Program-made: the position numbers and the translations under genes
Shown here: positions 9,990-21,226 of the stretch, in pieces
Layout: the number at the start of each line of letters is the position of its first letter
Position numbering within the stretch: position 1 is the stretch's first letter
Source: Guyanagaster necrorhizus
Taxonomy: Eukaryota > Basidiomycota > Agaricomycetes > Agaricales > Physalacriaceae
DNA: 64,000 nucleotides
NCBI RefSeq assembly: GCF_019112545.1
Contig: NW_025064886.1
Coordinates: 787,277-851,276 of the forward strand
Direction of reading: 5' to 3'
Notes under the pieces: model-generated
What the model was told of the DNA's origin: nothing
What the model saw: only the letters and a program-made list of their open reading frames with translations
The model's database searches: none

Positions 9990-11830
9990 ATGGCTTCTCA
10001 TCTGCGCGCTTTACTCCATGTTCTCCAAGGATCTATCGAAAGAATCGAAAAGGAATGCCAGCGTTCTGGCGTTGACTTTCCTGTTCTCGATGAGCCTTAC
10101 ACGCCAGACAGCGAATCTATTCGTCTGACGCCGGCTGTACAAGAGGCTTCTATTCTCATAACGGCGGCGGCTTATCAGTTAATTGCTGTGGTGCAGCAGC
10201 CTCAAATGCACGTTTTCAACGCAGGATGCAGCGTAGCGGTTGATTTTAGTTGCCTTGCTCTCAGTCTGACTGTGCCTCCAGTATTATTTGTCTGCTTCGT
10301 TGAGAGCTGCGATAGAAACAAACGCTGTCGAAATTCTGCGCGAAGCTGGTCCTAAGGTTGCGGCCTCCCTTATGTTGATGCTTTCGTCTGCTCATTGAGC
10401 ATGGCCTTTCACTAGGGCTTGCATGTAACCAAAATTGCTGCTCAAAGCAACGTTGACCACATGAAGCTCTGTAAGGTGTCACTTTAGCATAATAATTTCT
10501 ACCCTCATCGATACTATTTACAGCAAGAATCATGCGTTTCTTGGCCACTTATCACATCTTCAAAGAAATTTCACCCGACGTATACGCTAATAACCGTCTC
10601 TCATCCATCTGTGACACTGGTAAACCGGTCGCGGAACTTTTAGACAGGTGCGCGGTCTTCTCGTTCACCGTACATGTAACGCTAACTACCAGCATGTAAA
10701 GACCCCTTGAAAAGTATGACGGAACCAACGGAATTGCAGCCTTGATTGGACATTGGTACGATCTTCAGTACGCCTAGGCTCTGAATCGTATCTTTAACTT
10801 GTCATATAGTACAGACGAAGATTATAAAGGAGCCGGATGCATCACCGAACACCTCACTAATCCCGAGACGGCGTTCGAGGATTCTCCAGAGCGTTCACCC
10901 ATGATGCAAGCGTTTGGGTGCGATGTCGGAGTGTGGAATTGGCTCGAGAAGCCTTCAAATCAGCTGCGGCTGCAGCGATTCGGAGTAGCCATGGATGGCG
11001 TCAGTCGCATGCAGCCACAGGATTCCATCCTCAAAGGTACATGCTATAGTTTGACCTCATCTATCGTGAACTTAGAATTTATCACGCTAGGCTTTGATTG
11101 GGGTTATCTCCCCGACGATAGCATAGTCATTGATGTAGGGGGTGGGATTGGTGTTTCCTCTATCACCCTGGTAAAAGCGCATCCCCATATCCGATGTATA
11201 ATCCAAGACAGGCCTTCGGTGGTTGCACAAGGGAAGAAGGTCAGTCCGGCAGAGAGTACCCTTTATAAAACTGTCTCAAATTTAGCATGTATACAGCATT
11301 GCGAGCAAGTGTTACCTCATGCGCTTGTGTCCGGGAGGATCCAATATATAGGCATGTCCGGCTAGCAGTCGCCTCTTGTTCACAGCTCACTAATTGAAAT
11401 GCTAGAGCACGACTTTTTCCAAGTTCAACGCCAGCTAGATGCCAGCGTCTTTCTTCTCAAGCAGATTACCCATGACTGGTCGGACAAATACGTAACTCGG
11501 ATCCTTCGGCGATTGCGGGATGCTTCTACAGCTACTACTAAATTGGTCCTCATTGACTGCATTATTCCTCACTCGTGCTCGGCTGTGGAGGTTGATATAC
11601 CTGGTGCAAATTCTCCTGCTCCGCCAGCACCACTGCTTGCCAACATGGGCGCCGCCAACGCTTCCCCGTATTTCACCGACCTTTCGATGTACGTGCATTT
11701 CAACGGCCAGGACCGAACATTGGCCCATATTGTGGGGTTATTGAATGAGGCTGGTTGGGCTGTGGAACGTGTGCATCCAGGTGATAGCATCGGTAATTAT
11801 CTTCCCCAGATCATCGCGAAGCCGGCGTAG
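9990..11830 (+). CDS. Family 2 O-methyltransferase (SAM-dependent, caffeate-OMT type)
   Basis: Transfers a methyl group from SAM to a hydroxyl, usually phenolic. The N-terminal dimerisation region (MASHLRALLHVLQGS) is followed by a winged-helix part (FLATYHIFKEISPDVYANN). The SAM site is IVIDVGGGIGVSSITLV (about 11128-11170), then HPHIRCIIQDRPSVV. The catalytic-base block HDWSDKY is at about 11471-11491, with HDFFQVQ before it. The C-terminus GNYLPQIIAKPA ends at 11830. One intron near 11352 seems to begin with GC rather than GT (exon ...ATATAG, then GCATGT), which keeps the frame into EHDFFQVQ. About 450 residues, normal for the family. Just upstream of the aromatic prenyltransferase on the same strand, consistent with methylating a prenylated phenol. 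Confidence 0.9.
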
Positions 11831-12588
11831 TAGAGTTGATGCCAGGAGGCGGACTTCTAAGTATAGCACTTAGCAGTACAATTGAGAATCGCGAATCGAG
11901 GCTCTGGCTGATTGATGCGAAAAGAAAATAAATGTTTCAAAGGGCTGTTTCTCTCTATGGTACCTGACCGAGAGGTCCAGCGTGCGCGGAGGCAGAGCGC
12001 ATTGAACTTGGGAACCGAGGTGATCGATGACCTAATCCCACTCTCTCGATATCACCCAACACCTGCTGGTCCTCATCTTGCTACTACTGGTTCCTGATTG
12101 AGGATCAGCTGTTTACGTCCATCCAAGCAACTAGATGCGCTTAACTGGCACTGGGATCACATCAGACGTTCTTGCGCACCACTGGCTGTGTACTGGATAC
12201 TCTAGCTATAGGCTCAAACCCACTGCCGAGTTTCATTTGCATCACTGGAAGCTATTCTTGTTATCATCTCGGCACCCGCCATTCTGTTTCCTTGGATTTC
12301 AACTCCACGAGCAATTTATCTATGATGCCACCGGCTCGTCAAAAAGTTGCAGTTTCACGAAGACTTGCATGGATTTCGGGCTGTGTATCTATCTATATTG
12401 TTCCTTGTGGGATACCAGTTCCCGTATATCATGTCTCCAGCTGTATGACACACGTCTTCTCTTTCGGTGATCATCAGAGATTCGGTGTTCCACAGGTAAT
12501 TCCGCAACGGTTAAGTACCAGTGGATAATTGGCACAGGAACATTATATAGTGTACTCTGAAGTGTTACTTCTAATATTCGACACAATC
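11831..12588. other. Intergenic region before the prenyltransferase
   Basis: About 760 bases. Two overlapping open frames (12135-12470 and 12172-12528) show no domain and no conserved composition; not called. A TATAG run at 12544-12549 lies about 40 bases upstream of the next ATG. Confidence 0.35.
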
Positions 12589-13854
12589 ATGTCTGCTGAA
12601 TCTTCAAAGAACGCATCACTGCCTCTTGTCTCGACTCCCGAGTCAGCAGCGCGATACTATTTCGAACTCACCAGACTACATAAATTTCCACTGGGAAGTA
12701 TCGTAGTATTCTGGCCTTGCGGTGAGTGTTCCAGCTTGAGCTGGACCTCTTTTTTGGACTCACGATGACCTTCGTCCATGTAGCCTGGGCTTTTACTGTT
12801 GCAGCATCTACGGTACAGCTGCCAGTCATTCCATTCATCAAGGGTATTATAGCCTTCGCGCTAGGAAGTACTCTCCTTCACAGCGCTGCTTGCGTGCTGA
12901 ATGATATCTGCGATATTGACTTCGATAGACAAGTTGGTTAGTAAACCAGACTCACGACGAGGCCCCCGATTTGTTTAACCGCTAATTTCAGAACGTACAA
13001 AGAACCGACCTCTTGTCGTTGGAAAGATATCCGTTTTTGGGGCTACTATCCTTCTTCTGCTTCTGACTTTGGCCTCTTTGAGCCTGCTTAGTTACACGAA
13101 TTTGACTGCGTGAGTACCGTGCATGCGATATCTTGTAGGTGTCGCTAACGCACAGATATAGGGCTGTGTATGGGATAATTGGCGTATTCCCATTACATGC
13201 ACTGTATCCTTTAATGAAGAGATGGACTTGGTGGCCACAGGCATGGCTTGGTATTTATCGGCAGCTGAAATCTCATGATTACATACCGACTCATGGTTTT
13301 ATTCAAGGCCTGGCTATGAATTGGGGTGCATGGGTTGCATGGATCACCGTCCGCCCCAACGGTCCACTAAAGAATGACCTACTCATCTTCTTCTTGGGCA
13401 CTGTGTGGTAAGGTCACCAACATTTCTATCTATCTATCCTGATGTTCTTCATCGGCGTAGCTGGACCATTGTCTATGATACAATCTACGGCTGTCAAGAC
13501 AAAATTGATGATGCAAAGGTTGGCGTGAAGTCGACATCCCTTCTTTTCGGCACTTGGGTTCGGCCAATCCTCGTGTGTTTTGCCGGCGTGTTTGTTGGGA
13601 ATCTCACGTACTTTGGTATTTGTAATAGTCAAAGTCCCGCGTTCTTCGTCGTCTCATGTGGCGGGGCTGCTCTGCATTTCCTCTGGCAATTCACAACTTG
13701 GTCGCCTGATGATCCTCGAGATTGCGGGGAGAAATTCAAAGTATGTATCCATTTTCTGATTGACTCGGAGCGAACTCATGTATTTTCCAAGGCAAACGGA
13801 AGTTTGGGATATATCATCTGGGCTGGAATGTTGTTGAACTATGCAGGCTTCTGA
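12589..13854 (+). CDS. UbiA-family aromatic prenyltransferase (specialised, Coq2-like)
   Basis: Integral membrane enzyme attaching a prenyl chain to an aromatic acid or phenol. First Asp-rich motif NDICDIDFD with following RQVERTKNRPL (about 12900-12995, across an intron); second Asp-rich motif YDTIYGCQDKIDD (about 13478-13515) followed by GVKSTSLLFG. Both Mg-diphosphate sites are intact. Several hydrophobic helices are visible; the C-terminus is GYIIWAGMLLNYAGF. About 330 residues in six exons. The N-terminus (MSAESSKNASLPLVSTPESA) is short and acidic/polar with no mitochondrial presequence, unlike ubiquinone-pathway Coq2, which points to a specialised enzyme as in meroterpenoid or prenylated-phenol pathways. 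Flanked by an O-methyltransferase and an aldehyde dehydrogenase on the same strand. Acceptor and chain length are unknown. Confidence 0.9.
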
Positions 13855-14668
13855 TGAACCTGGTCCACGACTACCAATTGTACATCTAGACCTCTTTTTA
13901 GATATAAAAATCTGTATGTCTTTGTTCTTGACTAGCAGTGACCCATGTGGTGCACCTGTGATTTTTGGTTGAAGCTGTAAATGAGTAGAAATGTATGTAA
14001 AGTAAAAAAGAAGGATTTCAGTCAAGAAATAAGTATACTCAGCAGAATGTACTATGCCACTGCAGCCTACATTTGTCAGAAGTCATGGGTTTCTCAGTCA
14101 TGAGCTGCTGGGGGGGTTCACTGGAGGGTAGTGAGGATTGGGTAGTACAGCTACCTGCGACGGATGGCCCTGTGGTCGCAATGTCCAATTAGCGGTTTGC
14201 TAAGTAAATGTTTACTAAGAAAGGAAAAGTACTGGAAGATACAGAAAGGTATTTAAGTAGCTGTATTTCATAGTATTCTGTATTCGTTTGCCTCCCAAGC
14301 AAACATGAATTGTTCTTTCCTAACTCACTAGGAAAACGTCCTGATCTCACGGTGCGCGTGTTATCCAACAAAGGTACCATGCCAGGTAATGATGAGATGA
14401 GATGAGATGATTCGGCCTGCCAACTTTGAGGCGGCAGTGCCCACATCGACGTACGGGAATCAACATTGACATCGATCAATTCTGATATAACTCCCGGGAC
14501 CATTTTCATCCACGCCAAATTTACTTCAGCCTTCTACGGCATGAATCTGATGTGCTTCCCGTGTACCATGCATCGACATCAGAATCCGCTGCAGGCATCT
14601 ATCTAACATAGTATAAGTAGAAACTGTCCCTGGAACCACCCCTCGAAAGTCTCCGTGACCCTAGTATC
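13855..14668. other. Intergenic region, prenyltransferase to aldehyde dehydrogenase
   Basis: About 810 bases with no supported gene. It contains a short (GATGA)4 microsatellite at 14391-14410. A GTATAAGTAG TATA-like element at 14611-14620 lies about 55 bases before the ALDH ATG. Confidence 0.4.
14391..14410. repeat. (GATGA)4 microsatellite
   Basis: Four perfect copies of GATGA in the promoter-side region of the aldehyde dehydrogenase. Simple repeat, no function inferred. Confidence 0.9.
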
Positions 14669-16775
14669 ATGGCTTCTCGCGACTTTTCTTTCAGCACAGA
14701 CTTGTAAGTACCTGTGGCTTTGCTCAATCTTCATATCAATATCTCATGGCGAAATAGTGGACACATCGTCAACGGAATAAAAGTCTACTCTCGAGACACA
14801 CAAGGCGTAGTGAACCCAGCTAATGAGGAAATTCTAGCCTCGGTCCCAATCGCTACCCGGAGCCAGCTGAACGACGCCGTGAAGGCCGCATCACTCGCAT
14901 TTCCTGCTTGGGCTGCGCTGAACATCGGAGAGCGGCAAAACCTGGTCACTCAACTGGGTGACTTAATCAAGGACAATTGTGACGACTTCACCGAACTTCT
15001 TATCAAGGAAGTTGGAAAGTCCCGAACTTTGGCGTGAGTACACTCCATTCACGCTTTTCCCCGTATGTTGGGTATCTAATTTGTCGGCTTTTGTAGGGCC
15101 ATCGAAGTTGGAAGTTGCGTGGAGTGGTTTCATGGGGTGGCGACTCAATCTCTCCCACCTGAGACCATCTTGGACACACCCCAGCGGACTGTGACGATTC
15201 GATACGTCCCATATGGCGTGGTATGGTTTATCATTTCATTGGTCGTAACTGTTATCTTACTCGTCGCGTCTGACATTACAGTGTGCTGCGATAACCCCTT
15301 GGAAGTACGTCTCGTCCATTGTTCATCATGGAGATGAAACTCACTAAGAATACAGCTTTCCACTCTCTCTGCTAAATTGGAAACTTGCACCTGCTCTCGT
15401 TACCGGAAACTGCGTCATTGTTAAACCTTCTCCTTTCGCACCGCTTTCAGCCATGAAATTCGTTGAGTTAGCGCAAAGAATCCTTCCACCTGGGGTTCTC
15501 TCGGTGCTATCCGGTGATGACAGTCTGTAAGTTCTCAGGTTGACTGTTTCTATGAAAGACTCTGCTCTGATCTTGAGATCATATTGCTAGGGGGCCTTGG
15601 ATTGCAGAACATCCTGATATTGCTCGAATCTCTTTGACGGGCTCAATTCCTGCCGGCCAATCTGTGATGCGCACAGCAGCTGCTTCTCTGAAGAGCCTCA
15701 CACTGGAACTTGGTGGTAATGATCCTGCGGTGGTACTGAAGGATGTGGACCCCAAAGAGATTGCACCGTTCGTTCATATAAAACCGTCCAAGTTAGATGT
15801 GCTTACACCTTTTTAGAATGCTCTTTTGGGGAACATTTTTTAACTCTGGACAGATCTGTGTTGCGCTGAAACGGATTTACATCCATGAGGACATTTATGA
15901 CGCCGTAAGAGACGCGCTGGTCGAGTATACGAAGACCGTCAGGATTGGAGATTGTCTCGATCCGGAAGTAGGGATGGGCCCAGTGCAAAACAAAGAGCAA
16001 TATCGGAGACTAAGGTAATATAATTTGATGTCACATTTGGCGCTTGACTTATACTCAATCCAGCTCTTTGATTGAGGAGTGCCATGCCCAAGGATACAAG
16101 TTCGCGTGCGGCGGGAACTTGTTGCCTTCCGAGAGAAAAGGCTTTTTCTTGCCGGTCAGCATTGTCGATAATCCACCCGAACATTCAAGGATTGTTCAAG
16201 AAGAGCGTATGTCTACATATTTCTCTCGATGTTCACGATTTGGACATCCCTACGTAGAATTTGGGCCCATTATCCCTCTGTTGAAGTGGCGCGACGAAGA
16301 CGATGTCATCAGACGAATGAGTAAGTATACCATTGTATACCTCACACCAAGATTCTAACTCAAAACACCGATATAGATCACGGGGTTTATGGCCTAGCTG
16401 CATCTGTATGGAGCAAGAATATAGAGCATGCTCAGAGAATTGCGGAGCGACTTGAGGCTGGAACAGGTGGGTGGTTCTGACCACATCTGACGCGGTCATT
16501 AATTACAACGCGCCTGCGCCCCAGTCTGGATCAATGAATCTCAGCAATTCCATTGGAACCAGGTGCGAATAACTTGCCTCTGATTTTTCCCAAAACTGAA
16601 GGTCTGACTTTGACAGCCCTTTGGAGGATTCAAGGTAACTCAATAATTCCTAGAGCGAATCCGATCGGCTCACGATGTTTTTCAGCAATCCGGGATCGGC
16701 GTCGAACATTCAAGACACGGTCTCGTAGCTTGGACAAACATCAAAAGCACCACGGTAAATAGACTGGGCGCTTGA
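14669..16775 (+). CDS. NAD(P)-dependent aldehyde dehydrogenase
   Basis: Oxidises an aldehyde to the acid. Exon 1 MASRDFSFSTDL is followed by the ALDH core: VNPANEEILASVPIATRSQ, an NAD-fold segment APALVTGNCVIVKPSPFAPL, the cofactor loop ISLTGSIPAGQSVM (about 15628-15670), catalytic Glu in LELGGNDPAVV (about 15703-15735), catalytic Cys in FFNSGQICVALKR (about 15836-15870), and a C-terminal FGGFKQSGIGVEHSRHG block. The stop follows VNRLGA at 16775. Roughly ten exons and about 470 residues, so complete. The SGQICVALKRIYIH context resembles fungal ALDHs of the betaine/aminobutyraldehyde type and those in secondary-metabolite clusters. It could oxidise an aromatic or prenyl aldehyde made by the P450s, or a semialdehyde from pyrimidine breakdown; context does not decide. 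Confidence 0.9.
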
Positions 16776-17437
16776 GATAATGCTTCGAGTAAATTAGCAA
16801 GAATTGGCAACGATGTACAGGGCGCCTAGGAGAACAAGATTCGAAAGAAGGAAAACCATCTTACAGTTCCTCACATCTTAACAACTTCTTTGAGCGCGAT
16901 CATACAACACCTGAACACAACGAATACACTGCACTCAGTCACCTCTTCCCAAAAGCCGTAAACAAGAAGTCTTCGACGACAGTCGGACTCGTATTGGACC
17001 TCTAGTAAGGAGAACATATTTGAATTCACAACAAACAAGTCCCACTGCTCTTCTATGCACGCCTGTGAGAAAGAAGCCTGGAAGATATCGTACAGGTATA
17101 TGGAAGACGAGGGGATATGCATGGGCTCCTACTCCAAGTTCGTCCCGATCGTTATTCCGCGGATCTCGGTAGGGCCCAGTCCGAAGATTACTGAAAATTT
17201 ATCATGTTCTGGTTATTCCGGCAAAGTTGAAGGCAAACATGGTGATTCCTGGTTTCCTTGAATCAGCAATGGGCTGGCAGTGGGGAAGTAGACCTTGAAT
17301 AGTTCTCCAAGCCTCGGCGAAGCCACGTGACAATGTAAGAAAGGGGTGGCGATTAAATCGCCGCCGGCTAACCGAGCGAAATTTCTCTCAAAGAACCATG
17401 GAAAAGCGGACCTGCAAATATGCTCATTATCCACACA
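16776..17437. other. Intergenic region upstream of the carbamoylase
   Basis: About 660 bases without a supported gene. Its last 130 bases hold the conserved promoter module (17312-17368). No other element recognised. Confidence 0.4.
17312..17368 (+). promoter_or_regulatory. Composite promoter module, copy 2
   Basis: CCTCGGC, then CCACGTGA (E-box), GTAAGAA and AAATCGCCGCCGGC, in the same order and nearly the same spacing as at 790-840. It ends about 70 bases upstream of the carbamoylase ATG. CACGTG is a classic bHLH site, and the GC-rich block could serve a zinc-cluster factor; neither factor can be named from the sequence. Confidence 0.55.
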
Positions 17438-18702
17438 ATGCCTCGACCTCTGCGTGTTGCAGCAGCCCAAGTCGGTAGAGTCGACCGCGGAACGCCTAGA
17501 CAGCAGGTCATCGCTCGCTTGATCCGCCTTCTGGAAGAAGCGGCTGCGAAATCCGTCAAGCTAGTTGTGTTCCCAGAAACAACCTTTACAACGTTCTTCC
17601 CTCGATACCTCATTACCGATGAGAAGGAACTTGACTCCTACTTTGAGATTGAGGACGCCGAGACTGGCATCGTCAACTCCACTAACGTGAAGCCCTTCTT
17701 CGATAAAGTAAAGGAACTGGGGATTGACGTCGTCATCGGATACGGAGAAAAGACTCCTGAGGGTACGCCATACAACACCGCTAGCTATGTCTCTGGCGAC
17801 AGGGTTGTATCCAAGTACCGCAAGATCCATCTGCCAGGAAGTTTTGGTCAGTAAATTTACGAGTATGATACGGCGAACTCACTTTGTTCATTAGAACCCT
17901 TCAACGACCATCCTGATACGACCAATCAACTTGAGAAGAGGTACTTCAAACCGGGCAACCTCGGGTTCCAGGCTTTCCGTGCTCCCGCTCTTCACCATGA
18001 ATTGAGGAGCCCAATCATCGGGATGCTGATATGCAACGACCGGAGATGGGCGGAAGGCTGGCGATGTTATGGCTTGCAAGGTGTGGAGATAATGTGCATC
18101 GGATATGTAAAGCCCCAACGGTATGATCATCTGCTGCTATGTTCTCATTCGTCTTGATAGAATACGGTGGCGTGGGCCCCAGAGCTCTGGGGTGCTGATC
18201 CTAACATGGACCGCAACTATGCTCGTGACGATGCCTTAGTTCGTCTTCAGCTTTTCCGTTCCTTTGCGCTCCCTCTGACGCCAAGAACAGTTCCACCACA
18301 AACTCGTCTGTCAAAGCAATGCATATACGAATGCTAGTAAGTTTTCCCGTGTTTCGTTTGAAGGATGACATCGCTCATTACTACAGCGTTCTGTATCACT
18401 GCTGCGAGATGTGGCTTGGACGACGGCAAGTTTGAGCTGATAAGTGGTAGTATGATCGTGGATCCCGAAGGCCATATCGTCGCCGAAAACAAAACAGATG
18501 GCGATGAACTGATCGTAGCTGATATAGACTTGGATGCTTGCCAGTGCGTAATGGACCTCTCTGTTTCTGAAGGTGAGCTTACAACCGTCGTCGCAGACAA
18601 GGTAAAAACCGCACCTTTGCGTTCGCAAAACATCGACGACCCGAGCATTATGGTATTATTGTCGAACGAGCAGGAGTAGTAGAACCGCCAGAGGTCATTT
18701 GA
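17438..18702 (+). CDS. N-carbamoyl-D-amino acid hydrolase-type nitrilase-superfamily amidase
   Basis: Hydrolyses N-carbamoyl amino acids to amino acid, CO2 and ammonia. Starts MPRPLRVAAAQVGRVDRG; an in-frame ATG 18 bases earlier (17420) is possible, but family length favours 17438. Nitrilase triad: Glu in VVFPETTFTTFFPR (about 17567), Lys in KYRKIHLPG (about 17815), Cys in LICNDRRWAE (about 18030-18055). ICNDRRW is the D-carbamoylase signature. Downstream exons give NTVAWAPELWGADPNMDRNY, QFHHKLVCQSNAYTNA, and TFCITAARCGLDDGKFELIS. A last exon beginning at 18600 reads GKNRTFAFAKHRRPEHYG and ends EPPEVI at 18702. That exon is in a different frame from the apparent stop further upstream and is needed for the conserved C-terminus. 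Partner of the hydantoinase at the window start. Confidence 0.9.
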
Positions 18703-19114
18703 GTATTGAGAATTTATGATGCAAGACTATCCATTTTTTGTGTTGTAGATGTGTTTAGTAAAGCCTGAAAGTCGGTTCAAAGCGACGTGCCTATTTTTTT
18801 TTTTTGCACCGAGTACAAATTTACGTTCTGCTGCTCCTACCATCAGGGATGCAAGATGAAACAAAAATAGCAGGTTCTTCGGAGAGGGTTGTGTTTCGAA
18901 AAGCCTGCCGGTGGCGTGCTGCGTAGGAGCTGAGGAACTTACAGATACGCAAAACATCAAAGTGTTGTCTAAATATGGACTGCTCCTACTGCGGTCCTCT
19001 ATTTTTATTTTCTGAGAGGCACAATTGAACCCGCAAATTAGTAAGAGTCATTGAAGAGGAGTCTATAAGAACCCCTTGTACTACGACTCCTTCTTACCGC
19101 CTCTCTTTCAAACA
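18703..19114. other. Intergenic region and promoter of methyltransferase copy A
   Basis: About 410 bases. CTATAAG at 19062-19068 is a good TATA box, about 50 bases before the ATG of copy A. A matching promoter occurs inverted upstream of copy G (35701-35709). Confidence 0.5.
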
Positions 19115-20193
19115 ATGAGCCGGGGTGGTGACCGTGTCGCTGTCCATTTGGACCCCAAGTTCTACACACTGACAGAAGACGAAATTGCCTTCTTTAAAGC
19201 TCAAACTAGAATAGAAGACGACACTACGCTCAAGAGCCATATCTTTACTATCCACGAGGAGGCGTACGAGGTAAATACGCTCATCCTCCGTGGGTAATGT
19301 CATAACACAAGACGGTCCAGGTGTACCCTTATTCGTGTATACGCCGTTTCGGCTTTACCAAGTCAGCGGTTTTTCAATCTGCCGTGTCAGCCTTGTCTGA
19401 TTCCAACACCTAGGTTGAAGATTTCGAGATTGCCGTACTATCAACAGTTCTTAAATCTTGGAAAAGATCGCAAGGGGGCTATCTATGCCGACATTGGATG
19501 CTGCTGTTCGTAAATCTTCTATCTATGTCTGCCCCTTGAATCTCTAACGTCGGTATAGTCGGAAATGACCCCAGAAAGGCCGTTGTAGATGGCTATCCCG
19601 TAGAGCAAGTCGTGGCCTCCGATTTGCATCCTGGTATGAACTTTCTACCCTATAATTTGTCCTGCACAATCTGAATATATGGCACAGAGTTCTGGGAACT
19701 CGGACATAGGCTCTTCAAGAGCACAGCCGAGACATTCCCAGCTCGCTTCATCCCTGCAGATATCTTTCAGTTGAAAGGTCTATTGAGGGAAGACGTTCCT
19801 GCCCCTGTTCCGGAGCTTTCCCAAGTGCAATCTCTAGCGGAGCTGCGAGGGCACATCTCCGCCATTCATGCTTCGGCATTTTTCCATCTGTTTGATGAAG
19901 AAGGGCAGTTCGAAATCGCAAAGATTATGGCGGCACTACTGTCATCTGAGCCCGGGTCAATGATTTTTGGATCACACGGCGGTCGGCACGAGAAAGGTGT
20001 CCGTACTGAGGTCCCCAATACCGAACGTCGCAGCATGTTCTGCCACTCACCTGAAAGTTGGCGATTGTTATGGGATGGTGAAATATTCCCCAAGGGCACC
20101 GTTCGCGTTGACGCTTTCTTGCATGAAGTCAAACACCCAGATATGCCGGCCATCAAGAGACACTTCCTCGTTTGGTGCATAACAGTTTTGTAA
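19115..20193 (+). CDS. AusD/Trt5-like SAM-dependent methyltransferase, copy A
   Basis: Family found in fungal meroterpenoid clusters (AusD, Trt5 type) and multicopy in mushrooms. Exon 1 gives LDPKFYTLTEDEIAFFKAQT. Exon 2 gives VYPYSCIRRFGFTK and exon 3 LKISRLPYYQQFLNLGKDRK ending at the SAM site YADIGCC. The next exon continues FGNDPRKAVVDGYPVEQVVA. The long last exon holds FWELGHRLFKSTAETFPARF, GHISAIHASAFFHLFDEEGQ, SEPGSMIFGSHGG, MFCHSPESW and the family end LVWCITVL. Intact, about 285 residues. The intron inside the SAM motif uses the rare donor GTTCGT, shared with copy G. Nearly a mirror image of copy G at the other end of the array, so the two are a recent inverted duplication. The substrate is unknown; known relatives methylate carboxyl or hydroxyl groups. 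Confidence 0.85.
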
Positions 20194-20339
20194 ACTAGAT
20201 CTCCGGAATTTTTAGGATATATGAGTAGATGCTTAGAATCAAATGATGCCAAGAGCACCGGTTGACAAGGGAGTGAGATATGTCATAAATGTTCAGGCCA
20301 GGAAATCGTGTCTAGATTCTTGGATCGCAATTCGTAATT
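20194..20339. other. Short spacer between copy A and fragment B
   Basis: 3' flank of copy A. Nothing recognised. Confidence 0.3.
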
Positions 20340-20760
20340 CAATACAAATCCAAGATCATGTCGCTTCGGAGCACCCGGACCCTACTAGGGTCTCCAATTC
20401 TTAACGTCTATATAGTCGGCGATGATCCCAGAAAGGTGGTCCCGGATGGCTATCCCGTCAAGCAAATTCTAGCTTGTCTTGCTTACTGCCTGTAGTATCG
20501 TTTCATCCTAGCGACTGATTGTACAATCTAAGATATATCACAGAGTCTTGGGACCTCGGACACAGGCTAGTCTTCAGGAGCACACCTGATACTTTCCCGG
20601 CATGTTTCATCCCTGTCGACATCTTCCAGCTGAAGGATTTGCCGAAGAAAGAAGCAGGCTCTGCGCCTGAACTTTTCCAACTGCAATCCATGGGCGAACT
20701 GAGAGGGAGATATTTGCTAGTGCCACCATCGAACGGAAGAACGAAAACCTAGTAGTAGTA
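20340..20760 (+). pseudogene. Truncated methyltransferase fragment, copy B
   Basis: Covers only the end of the SAM motif (VGDDPRKVVPDGYPVKQIL, about 20413-20470), an intron, and the start of the long exon: SWDLGHRLVFRSTPDTFPAC, then FIPVDIFQLKDLPKKEAGS and LQSMGELRGR. It stops being homologous at about 20710. Exon 1, exon 2 and the whole C-terminal half are missing. The intron sequence TGTACAATCTAAGATATATC matches that of copy F rather than copy A, so B is a remnant of an F-like gene. No start codon or 3' motifs; non-functional. Confidence 0.8.
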
Positions 20761-21226
20761 GATTACAAAGAGACCCACGGTAACGACCAGGTGTCAAATC
20801 ACATGAAGGTGACACTTCGCGACGGTGACACTACCCAGTAAGTTAATATGTTGCATCATTGTCGTGTCCATGACTTGGGCGGTGGCCAACAACCCCTCGA
20901 GATTTACCAATTCATATCCATTATTAGTGGATCGACTGCAGATCGCCCCCATGATGCCTGAGAAGTAAAAATAGGCATCTACAAGCGGGGTACCCCAGAA
21001 CAGAAGTGAGTCCTCCGGTGTTCGAATTGGAGTACTTAAGAATGAGTTTAAACAGCTTTCAGCTTTTTTCTTAGGGTCTAGGTATCTTCTTTCCCTGTAA
21101 TTCGATTCCTAAGTGCTGAAAAATAAAACGGAACAGAGAATATCATTATAAATCCATTGATGCTACCGAACTTTCATAATGTGTGACACATACATAATAT
21201 ACAATGTCAGAGCGATATTAAACTTC
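20761..21226. other. Intergenic region after methyltransferase fragment B
   Basis: About 465 bases. No gene or clear repeat seen. Copy-B homology ends abruptly at its left edge, which may mark a rearrangement breakpoint. Confidence 0.35.

Noticed and set aside
12135..12528. Two overlapping 111-118 codon frames before the UbiA gene
   Set aside because: No domain, no start context or promoter, overlapping in different frames.
18311..18628. Minus-strand frames of about 104 codons over the carbamoylase 3' half
   Set aside because: Antisense to exons whose plus-strand translation is clearly the carbamoylase C-terminus.
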